Below, in pieces: positions 42,190 through 50,700 of a DNA stretch of 64,000 nucleotides. Positions within the stretch are counted from its first letter, which is position 1, and each line of letters starts with the position of its first letter. Below the pieces are notes generated by a model, which saw only the letters and a list, made by a program, of their open reading frames with translations, searched no databases and had not been told where the DNA came from. The translations under genes were made by a program, and so were the position numbers. This DNA comes from Salvator merianae (lineage: Eukaryota > Chordata > Lepidosauria > Squamata > Teiidae), in NCBI GenBank assembly GCA_003586115.2, contig QVOM02000025.1, forward strand, positions 82,255,137-82,319,136, read 5' to 3'.

Positions 42190-42427
42190 ACGATAGGTGT
42201 ATCAATGGCTGCTAGAATGGATGCCTGCGTACAACCTCCAGCTTGGAGAGATGGGCAGGATGTCTCGAAAGGCCATTTGCAGGGAGTCTTGAGCTGGGGA
42301 AGGTTTTTCCTTCGTCTTCTGCTTGAGAACCCCCAGAAGCAATTAGTGGGCCACTCCGTGTGAGACAGGATGCTGGACTAGAAGGGCTGTGGCCTGATCC
42401 AGCAGGGCTCCTCTCACGTTCTTAATT
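42190..42427 (+). mobile_element. CR1/L2-like LINE 3' fragment
   Basis: Blocks 'CAATGGCTGCTAGAATGGAT', 'TTGGAGAGATGGGCAGGATG' and 'CTGGACTAGAAGGGCTGTGG'; ends '..GGCTCCTCTCACGTTCTTA'. It lies about 400 bp before the UTP3 promoter. Confidence 0.75.
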
Positions 42428-42715
42428 CCCCCCAAATCCCCAGCAATTCCAAGTGCAACGCCTAAACGCATACAATACTAGGGTCAGATGCACCATACTC
42501 ATACCTAATCCTACCAAAACAGAAGGGGCCGGGAACGGAGCGAGAAGCCTACAGAAGTGTGCAGTACTGCTATTTAAGCCCTTCTACACTATCAGACTCT
42601 CAGTTTGTACAGCAAAAATGAGAGAGCCTAACGCGGCAGCATTTCCACACCTCCCCGACAAAAAAAACCCTCAGGATGCCAGGGTGCAGTGTTTTTTTCT
42701 TTCCGGTCCTCCCTC

Positions 42716-42776
42716 CCATCCATCCATCCATCCTTCCTTCCATCCATCCATCCATCCATCCATCCATCCATCCTTG
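42716..42776 (+). repeat. (CCAT)n microsatellite
   Basis: About 13 units of CCAT/CATC with a CCTTCC interruption, shortly before the UTP3 promoter. Confidence 0.9.
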
Positions 42777-42838
42777 TAATACGACCAAATCGGAGTAGGA
42801 GGAGCAAGAACGCACTCGCCTGAAAGTGCCACTCTAGG

Positions 42839-43098
42839 CGGCGCTTAACCTTTTTCTCTTCTATGGCCGGAACCGGAAAGACTCCTAAAGAATCCTTCCC
42901 CTTCCTTCATCGCGTCTAATCCTAGAGCGACCATTTCACGTGCTCGTGTGGTTGGAGCCTTCTTCTTTGCCGAAGCTTCCTCTGGGTGAAAAGAGTCAAG
43001 AAAGATTCATTTAGCAGTTGGATCGGGACTGAGCAGTGCAGTCGTGCGGGTTACGCGTGCTAACTTACCAATTATTCAGCTTTCTCCCCGCCTCCATC
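42839..43098 (+). promoter_or_regulatory. UTP3 promoter and 5' UTR region
   Basis: The sequence becomes richer in C+G and CpG. It carries two GGAA cores in ETS-type context (GCCGGAA at 42866-42872, ACCGGAA at 42872-42878), a pyrimidine tract 'CCTTTTTCTCTTCT' (about 42849-42862) and a palindromic E-box CACGTG (42937-42942). No TATA box is seen. This is the usual make-up of TATA-less housekeeping and ribosome-biogenesis promoters; MYC binding to the E-box is inference. Confidence 0.6.
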
Positions 43099-44574
43099 AT
43101 GGGGAAGGCACGGCGGCGAGCAACCCCGCGGGCCAGGGCTGCCGTGCCACGGGAAGAGAAGATGGAGGAACCGGAGCCTGGAGCGCCCGTTGTCACGGAG
43201 GAGGCTGATGATTTCCACGAGCGGCGGGTGGAGGAGGCGGTACTGGCGGCCCTGGGCAGCGAGGAGGAGGAGGAGGAAGGCGAAGAGGAGGAAGAGGTGC
43301 TGGGGTTGGAGCTCTCTGACGACGAGGCAGAAGAAGAGGAGGAAGAAGAAAATGATGAAGATGATGATGATGACGACCTGGACGATCCCCTGGACATGGA
43401 CAGTGATCTGGAAGAGCAGCGGGGCCGTGGTAACAGGGACTCTGGCATGCCTCATGAGCTAGCCTGGGGTCAGCGAAAGCAGCTTTATTATGGCACTGAT
43501 TATGGCACGGCTTCCACGCGTTCCAAAGCAGCCAAGCCGAGCAAGGAGGAAGCTGAAGCTGAGGAGCTGGAGGAAGAGGAGGAGGCCAAGGCCATTCAGA
43601 AACGGCTGGCACAGACCCTGGGTGAGGATGACTTTGGCCTTGACCTACTACAAGCCTATAGCACCAAGACGGAGCAATCGCATGAAAAAGAGTCAGGGCA
43701 GAAAATTGCCAAGGACTTGCAATCGCTTTCTAAGAAAGAACAGCTAAAGTTATTAAAAAAAGAATCCCCAGAGTTGCTGGAGTTGATTCAGGATTTTGAA
43801 GCCAAATTAACTGAGCTTAAAGATGAATTGGAGCCACTGATGCAAATGGTGAAAGATGGAATCATCCCAGAGGGGAAAGGCAGCAAGTACTTGCAGACCA
43901 AATACCACCTGTATTTGAACTACTGCTGCAACATCAGTTTTTATCTGGTACTGAAAGCAAAAAGAATTCCAATCCATGGTCACCCTGTTATTGAAAGACT
44001 TGTAACTTACAGAAACTTGATAAATGACTTGGGAATTGTGGATCAAAAACTGTCAGCAGAGGTTCGTTTACTCCTTAAGGAATTTCATAGTAACGATTCA
44101 GGTGTGATGGAGAATAGGAGAAAGCCTGTGGCATTTGACAGAATTCCTCTTAAAAAAATCAAACCTAAAACTGTTCATAAGGCTTCCAATGCAAAGGTTG
44201 CTGGAGAACATATAGATGATTCAGATACAGATGAGCAGGCTGCTCTGAATTATTATAAAAAGATGGAAGAAATTATAAAACTTAAGAGGAAGAGGAAAGA
44301 AGAAGAAAAAGAAAGCCTGAAAGAACATATTGTGGAAGAGGAAGCTCCAGATCAAAAAAGAGGTGCAACATATCAGATCCTTAAAAATAAAGGCCTCACA
44401 CCCAAAAGAAAAAAGATTGATCGGAACCCAAGAGTCAAGCATCGTGAGAAATTCAGGCGAGCCAAAATTCGCCGGAAGGGGCAAGTTCAGGAAGTCAGAA
44501 GAGAAGAACAGAGATATGGTGGTGAACTATCTGGCATTCGTGCTGGAGTTAAGAAAAGCATTAAGCTTAAATGA
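43099..44574 (+). CDS. UTP3: UTP3 / SAS10, small-subunit processome component
   Basis: Single-exon gene of 491 residues (human 479). UTP3 is a nucleolar U3-snoRNP-associated protein needed for pre-18S rRNA processing, also called 'something about silencing 10'. Seen: basic N-terminus 'MGKARRRATPRARA'; long acidic Glu/Asp tract (about residues 52-115); conserved 'WGQRKQLYYGTDYG' (about 127-140); a Sas10/Utp3/C1D-type helical domain from 'LKLLKKESPELLELI' (about 215) through 'KYHLYLNYCCNISFYLVLKA' and 'HPVIERLVTYRNLI' (about 315); and the Sas10 C-terminal domain 'NKGLTPKRKKIDRNPRVKH' to 'GIRAGVKKSIKLK' (about 425-491). ATG at 43099 has A at -3 and G at +4. The frame stays open upstream but has no earlier ATG. 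Intronless structure matches the human gene. Confidence 0.98.
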   Translation: MGKARRRATPRARAAVPREEKMEEPEPGAPVVTEEADDFHERRVEEAVLAALGSEEEEEEGEEEEEVLGLELSDDEAEEEEEEENDEDDDDDDLDDPLDMDSDLEEQRGRGNRDSGMPHELAWGQRKQLYYGTDYGTASTRSKAAKPSKEEAEAEELEEEEEAKAIQKRLAQTLGEDDFGLDLLQAYSTKTEQSHEKESGQKIAKDLQSLSKKEQLKLLKKESPELLELIQDFEAKLTELKDELEPLMQMVKDGIIPEGKGSKYLQTKYHLYLNYCCNISFYLVLKAKRIPIHGHPVIERLVTYRNLINDLGIVDQKLSAEVRLLLKEFHSNDSGVMENRRKPVAFDRIPLKKIKPKTVHKASNAKVAGEHIDDSDTDEQAALNYYKKMEEIIKLKRKRKEEEKESLKEHIVEEEAPDQKRGATYQILKNKGLTPKRKKIDRNPRVKHREKFRRAKIRRKGQVQEVRREEQRYGGELSGIRAGVKKSIKLK

Positions 44575-44603
44575 TTTTCTCAGTATTTTTAGAGACTAAA
44601 GAC

Positions 44604-44609
44604 AATAAA
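44604..44609 (+). terminator. UTP3 poly(A) signal
   Basis: AATAAA 30 bases after the stop codon, the first hexamer downstream, which implies a very short 3' UTR. Later signals cannot be excluded. Confidence 0.7.
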
Positions 44610-45861
44610 TAAGCTCAACAGATATTTGTTCATGGCAAACTGGATGCAAAGATGTGTTTTCAACTTAAATAATATCAAATTGCATATTGTCAATCTGCAA
44701 AATTCAGAGCAGCATCTTAGTTATTTCATAAGTTACCATTAAATTCTGTTTATTACATAGTCTACTAGTTCATTATATTCTACATGTTTGATCATTCCAA
44801 ATGAGCTGGCAACAGGTTTAAGTCCAGCTCTAATCGATTATCAATCACTGCGTTGAAAACAATGATGGAAAATTCCTTCATCTTCCTCCAGCCCTTGATC
44901 AGATAATTTATTTAGGAATAAGCTCAATAGCTCTTAATTATGAGAAAATGTACACAGAATTGTTCTTTGTGTTTAAATACGAGGGTTATTTAAAGGTTGT
45001 TGAGCTATACTTTTGCTGACAAGATTAGATACAAGAGAGGGTTTGTGTATGGTAAAATGTACGGAAGAACAGTTTGGCCAGTGATGATTATCATGCTAGA
45101 ATTCCACCAAATTTGTCTCATTTGAAAAGGTAAACCACAAACTAAAAGCCTATTATATTTTTTATACTCTTGACATCTACTGACTAAGTATTTCATTGAT
45201 AGTGTATATTGACCTAAATAGTTAGCAGTGCTTATGCAATGCATTTGCTTGGCGTCTTCCAGGTAGTTTATTTTGTATGGAAGGGAGGTTAGGACTGCAG
45301 TAAATGCTCTCAAAATTTATTTTATTTTGGGGAGAGGGGGGGTTAGGATTGAAAATGACTAACAATAACTAGTTGCAGGTGGCGAAGGGCCAGTCCTTTC
45401 AAAAGTCAAAGGCATTGTGTGATGCTAGTTTCCTGTTTCAGTACCTCAGCTATGTGCTTTTCCATGATAGCCCACACAACTCCCTTTTTCTTTTCATTTT
45501 TGGCTGCTCCTTTGAGTCGTCTAACTGAAATATCACAGGTTTCTCTTTATCATACATACCACCTGATTTCTTGTTTTTGCTTTTTCTAGCATCCACTCAT
45601 TTGTTTACTTCCTGTACAAGCTATTTTCAGTATCTAAGCCTCTTCATTTCATGCATGATAATTTCTTCAACAGATGTGCATACAGTTCTGATATTTCAAT
45701 ATAGTATTGGAAGGGTGAGCATTGTCTTTCATGCAAAGGTTTCTAAGCTTATTCTCAGAAATCTGCAGATGTGATTGCCTAAGATATGAGCTGCTGCCCC
45801 CATGTGGAACCCCTGAAAGCTGCTATCCCTCAACAAAGGACACTGAGCAGTGTGAGTGTAG

Positions 45862-46015
45862 CATAAGAACATAAGAGGAGCCCTGCAGGATCAGGCCACA
45901 GCCCATCTAGTCCAGCATCCTCTCTCACACAGTGGCCCACCAATTGCTTCTGGGCATTCTCAATCAGAAGTTGAAGGCAAAACCTTCACCTTCTCTTGGC
46001 TTCCTGCAAATGACA
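45862..46015 (-). mobile_element. CR1/L2-like LINE 3' fragment
   Basis: Starts 'CATAAGAACATAAGAGGAGC' then 'CAGCCCATCTAGTCCAGCAT': the minus-strand 3' end of the same family as 7541-8125. Confidence 0.7.
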
Positions 46016-46334
46016 ATTTCCTACTCAGTGTCCCTTGAAGCTGTTTGCATATATTAGACATATAATCATGTGTGACTGTTAGGTCTGTTAACTCTGGGAA
46101 CAATTACAAATTTCTGCTGTCTTAGTTTGCTGCATAACCATCAGCCAGCTTATTCTGTAATCATCAGTGTATTTAATATTCACTATTTGTTCTATAAGCA
46201 ATGTAGAAAAAGGAGCATTGTCTATTTTGAAGGATTCTTTTAGACTGCTTTATACATTTCATTATTGAGGTATAGTAGTTTATATACTGAATAGGGTTGC
46301 TATACCCAATTTGGTGCAGTCATTTATCAGCTTA

Positions 46335-46668
46335 ATTTAATATTAATTTAATATTGTTGAGTCATGGCTGACTCCTGGTTGACAGCAGATGTGCATCTAT
46401 GTGCAGTTTTGATACAGAGGTGGTTTGCCATTGCCTACTTCTGAGGAGAGATAGGGATTGAACCAGAAACCCTCTGCTTTCCAGGCAATTTGCTCTGCAA
46501 CTTCGCTAAAGCCACTCCCAGACTCCATGGACATCTCTAGGCAGTTTTCTTAGCAGAGATACAGAAGTGGTTTGCCATTGCCTATTTTTGGGGAGAGCCT
46601 GGGGATTGAACCAGAAACTCTGCTTTCCAGGCAGTTTGCTCCACCACTGAGCTATAGCCACTCCTCCT
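46335..46668 (-). mobile_element. tRNA-derived SINE, two head-to-tail units
   Basis: On the minus strand: A-box-like 'GGCTATAGCTCAGTGGTGG', B-box-like 'GGTTCAATCCCCAG', then 'GGCAATGGCAAACCACTTCT'. Further on the same order is repeated: 'GGCTTTAGCGAAGTTGCAG', 'GGTTCAATCCCTATC', 'GGCAATGGCAAACCACCTCT', ending '..AGTCAGCCATGACTC'. This head and body are typical of squamate tRNA-SINEs. The second A box is degenerate. Confidence 0.85.
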
Positions 46669-47379
46669 CTTAACATTATAACTACTGAAAAAGTGGCAGG
46701 AAAGAATATGCTATTTGAGCACCTGCTAATAATAAAAACTATCAGAATACTAAGGGATAGCGTGTGTAAGTCAGCATAGAAATGGCACTTGAACACAAAG
46801 TTTCCATATTACTGGAGCACAACGCTCTTTCACTCTGTCTGACAGCTAGTTCATTTAGCAATGGTGGATACCAAATCACAGTGATGCTAAAGAGCTTCAG
46901 AGAGGGATTCCTTTCTGAGATATCCAGATAGCCAAGGGCTAAATCTGAAAGCCTTTGCAAATACTATATAAGTTAGCTGCAGGTCTTCTCTATGCTATCT
47001 CAAATCTGGTGCTTTTCATGGAAACAAAAGGCCAAAGTGTGATCCAGGCCTTAGCAAGCATGAAACACCAGATGGGTACCTATTCCATAATACCTGAGTA
47101 CTATACTCTGTACATGCTCAACAATACTAATTACCACTGGGATAAGAAAGAGTTCTTGTGCTAAACTAAAGAGAATATGAATGTGGGTTGAACTTACTTT
47201 GAAGTTATTTCAAAGGCTACATTGAAATATCAATAACAGGTAGATTATATATGGGCAAAACGGATAGAGAATGGCTGTTTCTTAGGAACTAACCCATCTA
47301 GTTAAGTCTATCTAGCTATATGGGTGCCTTTTGTTGGAGGGGAATTCTGGCAAGAATTAAATGCCTCATTGGAAGCCTA

Positions 47380-47559
47380 GGCCCTTTTTGCACTTGGCCT
47401 TATTGTGGGTTATATCCCAGAATAGGGATCTGCTATCCACATGCTAGTGCAAACCATGAAAGGTCTTGTCCAGGGCCTACCGTAGTCTGCACTAGCATGC
47501 AGATGGCAGGTCCCTATTCTGAGATATAATCTGGAAGAAGTCCAAGTGCAGAAAGGGCC
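47380..47559. mobile_element. Hairpin MITE, 'CTTTCTGCACT' family, copy 5
   Basis: Ends GGCCCTTTTTGCACTTGGCC and CCAAGTGCAGAAAGGGCC, flanked by CTA on both sides (47377-47379, 47560-47562). Highly similar to copy 4 (38527-38697), indicating recent common origin. Confidence 0.85.
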
Positions 47560-47719
47560 CTAATTCAGTTGGATGAGGACCAGCTTACCTGAAGCTCTCT
47601 CTTCCAAAAGGAAGGTGACAAAAATTATAAGTACAAATGGTGGCCAGTCTCTAAGTGGCCACCATTTCCAATAACAGTGAGCACAAAAATGAACGCTCAA
47701 TCAGTAAATGTTCTCTCTG

Positions 47720-48096
47720 TGTTAGGTCCCAAAGTGGGGGATTCATTCCCAGCATGCTATGACCAATGAAAGACAAACTGGATAGAAGTTTCTCAAGTTT
47801 ATTTACTAGCAAATAAAGGTGTGTGGACTGTGTAGAGAATAGGTTTCTCAAAGCAAATGCAGTCTTTGGGGGGATTAATATTTATAGAAGAAGGTTCAAG
47901 AAATACATCAGCACATTAGATCATGATAGGTTAATTCAAATCATCCCAGGTTAAATGTACTACAGAAAAATATGTGTGTACATTGCATCCTATAATGAAT
48001 AATGGGTATCTCATTACTATGACAAAGTAAAGTCTCTTGAATTTCTCATCACATCTCCTTTCTAGTTACCAGCCAGCATCACTCTACATCACAACA
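47720..48096 (-). mobile_element. Solo LTR with perfect 5-bp target duplication
   Basis: On the minus strand this 377-bp unit runs from TGTTGTGATGTAGAGTG to GGGACCTAACA, with CTCTG on both sides (47715-47719, 48097-48101). A minus-strand AATAAA lies about 75 bases before its 3' end. TG..CA ends, a 5-bp duplication and the poly(A) signal together identify a solitary LTR. The family cannot be named, and no coding remnant adjoins it. Confidence 0.8.
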
Positions 48097-48130
48097 CTCT
48101 GATAAGTTTGCACCTCTATTCACACACAAA

Positions 48131-48671
48131 GGGCCTGTTCGCACTACAGCGGTAGTCTGTTCTTGTCCGTTCGCTGGAATGGAGCCTTCACACTGCCGCG
48201 GGCGCGCGCCTCACCTGATCCGAACCACATCGTACCCAATTCGTACCTGATCCTGGGTAAGGCTAGACAAGTAAAAGCTTGTCTTGATTCCGACCTGCGC
48301 GATGGAGCAAAGATCGGGGTAGGTGCTTTTGCACTCCTATCCACGTTTGCAATGGCGGCCGGGTGGGGCTGGTGCGGCTGCGCATGCGTGGTCCGATGCT
48401 TCATACCCTGGTCCGGTGCTTTGTGCCCGGGATAGCCCTTTGGGCATGGCAGCCTAGCTGCCGTTAAGGAGTCCTCTGGTTACGAAGTGGAGCTCGATGG
48501 TACGGAGTGTGGTACCTAACTAGCGGATGCCATCCGCACTGTTCCCTCTGCTGGTCGGCTTCGGGTCTGTTCCTCTGGCTGGGAGTGCGAAGGGCAGCCA
48601 GTGTTCTCCAACCTCTCTGGTCCGAAGCCAACTACTGGGAACGGTCTACCGAGCTCAGTGCGAACAGGCCC
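48131..48671. mobile_element. MITE, 'GGGCC..TTCGCACT' family, uninterrupted copy
   Basis: Ends GGGCCTGTTCGCACT and AGTGCGAACAGGCCC are perfect 15-bp inverted repeats. In reverse orientation it is the intact counterpart of 12466-13406, and it preserves the empty site of the hAT insertion ('CCAGTGTTCTCCAACC' at about 48598-48614). CpG-rich, which produces several meaningless reading frames. The flanks AAA and AAT differ at one position. Confidence 0.8.
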
Positions 48672-48869
48672 AATGTCTTAATGACTACTGTTATACTGAA
48701 CTGGTCACCTCATCGCCACATTCATAGTTTTGCATTTCTATTGCTATTCACACACAAACAGCTTGCCAGTATAGGTCTGTCCCGAGGCTCTTCACTCTAT
48801 GCATCTGATGAACTAGGCTTAATTTACGGAAGCCCATGCTACCAACTTTTTTCTCTCCATTAGTCTCCA

Positions 48870-48983
48870 AGGCTGCATCCAGATGTTCCTTACTTATTCT
48901 GCTATATTTGGATATTCCAGAGTATCCATATTCTGGAATATCCAAATATAGCAGAATAAGTAAGGGACATCTGGATTCAGCCT
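48870..48983. repeat. Near-perfect hairpin, about 52-bp arms
   Basis: 'GGCTGCATCCAGATGTTCCT' through 'TTGGATATTCCAGA' is mirrored after a 10-base loop by 'TCTGGAATATCCAA' through 'GGGACATCTGGATTCAGCC', with only a few mismatches. The terminus resembles the 'GGCTGCATCC' MITEs at 34978. A non-coding MITE is most likely. Confidence 0.8.
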
Positions 48984-49356
48984 AAGATGTTTCTAGACCA
49001 CCTTGATTACTATGACAACTTTCCCATGTTAATGAAGCTTCACATTGACCCCATTTATTGCAAATCTTATCTGCTGCCATACCAGTATTCAGTGTTCTCT
49101 GCTACATTTTATCTGGTTACCCCACGTTTTACTGCTCCTGTTTACAAGACTGACAGCATGCCCATGCACGAGAGGCTTTAAAGAAGCACACCTTAGCTCA
49201 TTAGATTCTCTTTGGGCCTATCATGTGAGCTTACAAAACGATCCTACTGGAGCAACAAAGAAAAGTGATTCTTCACTCATCATCCCTTTGAACAAAAACA
49301 AACCCCACACAGCAGCCACGTCGTTTAGGGTGGGAAAGGAGGAGCAGTGACTTCCT

Positions 49357-49570
49357 GGGCCCAGTCACACCTTTTAATCCAGCTTCGGTGCACTTTCAGA
49401 CTGAAAGAACACATCCATGAAGCAATAGAATGTTTTCTTTCAGCGTCATCTAAAACTCAGAAAAGCCACCTTGGGATGTGGAAAGAAAATGATTAGTCAC
49501 TTTGCTGATGTGTTCTTTCAATCCAAAAGTGGACTGAAGCTGGATTAAAAACTTAGGTGTGACTCGGCCC
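49357..49570. mobile_element. Hairpin MITE, about 60-bp inverted ends
   Basis: 'GGGCCCAGTCACACC' then 'TTTTAATCCAGCTTC' and 'GAAAGAACACATC' on the left are mirrored by 'GATGTGTTCTTTC', 'GAAGCTGGATTAAAA' and 'GGTGTGACTCGGCCC' on the right. No clear target duplication. Confidence 0.75.
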
Positions 49571-49879
49571 TTTGTTGGTGGCCAACCCTCTAGGAATACG
49601 GGATCCCCGGTGGCCCCCACAGTAGCCACCTCGAGAATTGACGACGTCCCAGCAGCCATCCTGTTAGGCAAGGCGCCACCCCCCCCCCCGCCGCCTCCTG
49701 TGGAAAAGGGAGAGGAAAAGTCCCTTCAGTGTCCAGCCGCATAGGAAAAGGGGGTCACAAGGGGACCGCCCGCTCCTGCGGGACGTGACAGGCCACAAGC
49801 GGCCCCTCCAGCGGTCAAGTCAGACTTTATTGCGGCCAAAGACCAGTAATATAATTAGCAAAATAATAACAACATTAGA

Positions 49880-50700
49880 AGACTTGAGTGTTGCCCTGGC
49901 CCTTCAGTGGTCCCTGGCACGAGGATAAAAAAAAAAAGGGGGTCCTCGGACTCGGAGGAGTCGGCTCCGTAACGGCCGCGTTCTCTGCTGCTCTCCCTGG
50001 TGCCTGAGGGAAGAAGCGGCCGCCGGGCCGGCCTCCCCCCATCCCGAAAGGCGGCCGGCGACGTTGGTGCTTGGTGGGTCAAGTCGGGGCGGAGTCCTCA
50101 ACCTCCGGCCGGCCTGGGCCAAGCGGGCTTCAGGGGGCTGGTCTATGGCGGAGGCGGCGACACTGCCTTTCCCCGCCCGCTGCTCCGTGGAAGAAAGTTG
50201 CGGCTTCACTCTCCAGCGGCGGCGGCCCGAAGAAGAAGAAGCAGCCGAAAGAGGGAGGGAAAGCGAAAAGAACCAGAAAGAGAAGCAGGGAGGAGGCGCC
50301 CGGCGACACCGACACCGCCTCAGTCCCCTGAGCATGGAGAGGAGCAGCCCGCCCGGCGCGGCGGGGAAGAGGCAGGAGGGCGACGGCGAAGGGGAGGCCG
50401 GCGGCGGCGGCAGCGGCAGTGGGGGCGGCGGCGATAGTGGCGAAGCGGAGGAGCAGGAGGAAGAGGCGACCCCCGACTCGCCGCCCTTCTTCCTCCTCTA
50501 CCCTGGCCGCGGAGGCGCCGCCGCCGCCGCCGCGCCCGGCTTGCAGCCCCAGAGCGCCTGGAGAGCCGCCCCGCCGGGCCCGTGCGGGGCCCCCTTGCCC
50601 GTCCTGCTCAGTTACATCGGGCCCGAACCGGGGCAGCACCGGACCGGCAGCGCCCGTGAGTAGCAAGCAAGCAGAACGAGCACGCGGCCGCCGCTGCCAA
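49880..50700 (+). promoter_or_regulatory. RUFY3 CpG-rich promoter and first-exon region
   Basis: An abrupt change to very high C+G with dense CpG and no TATA box, in front of and across the first coding exon. Typical CpG-island promoter of a broadly expressed gene. The transcription start cannot be read directly. Confidence 0.65.
50334..50655 (+). CDS. RUFY3: RUFY3 long-form first coding exon (partial gene)
   Basis: ATG at 50334 (A at -3, G at +4) opens 107 codons plus one base, up to a GTGAGT donor. The product starts 'MERSSPPGAAGKRQEGDGE', then a Gly/Glu-rich stretch (about residues 20-50), 'PDSPPFFLLYPGRGG' (about 51-65), poly-Ala and a proline-rich end with 'LPVLLSYIGPEPG'. It is disordered and compositionally biased. 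Identity rests on position right after UTP3, as in mammals, on the CpG island and on phase 1 agreement with the downstream first exon. An in-frame upstream ATG at 50145 would add 63 residues but has poor context (T at -3), so it was not chosen. The rest of the gene lies beyond the window. Confidence 0.75.

Larger units (their letters stand above)
35306..42838. other. Intergenic region between JCHAIN and UTP3
   Basis: Both genes point away from this region. Repeats seen: a LINE-like repeat interrupted by an inverted-repeat element (about 35640-36330), its uninterrupted relative (about 38150-38520), hairpin MITEs (37192-37371, 38527-38697), a vertebrate L2-like piece (about 37800-37960), two adjacent MITEs (39754-40187, 40190-40550) and a LINE fragment (42190-42427). 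No gene is supported. 40800-42180 shows nothing identifiable. Confidence 0.6.
44610..49880. other. Intergenic region between UTP3 and RUFY3
   Basis: Holds a LINE fragment (45862-46015), a tandem tRNA-derived SINE (46335-46668), a hairpin MITE (47380-47559), a solo LTR (47720-48096), a 541-bp MITE (48131-48671) and two further hairpins (48870-48983, 49357-49570). No gene is supported. 44650-45860 and 46690-47370 contain nothing I can identify. Confidence 0.65.

Noticed and set aside
43036..43098. N-terminal extension of UTP3 by 21 residues
   Set aside because: It starts at GTG, not ATG. The ATG at 43099 has a strong initiation context and gives the conserved basic N-terminus.
43065..43612. 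Antisense frames of 127-139 codons opposite UTP3
   Set aside because: Poly-Ser and Pro-rich shadows of the acidic GAG/GAA tract on the coding strand.
44920..45060. Mariner-like end 'AATACGAGGGTTATTTAAA' after UTP3
   Set aside because: No matching inverted end or TA duplication could be found nearby.
46600..46668. Functional tRNA gene
   Set aside because: A- and B-box-like motifs exist, but no full cloverleaf or intact anticodon arm fits. The body and repeat structure identify a SINE.
50145..50333. Longer RUFY3 N-terminus from the ATG at 50145
   Set aside because: In frame, but with T at -3 and GC-rich sequence typical of 5' UTR. The ATG at 50334 has better context.
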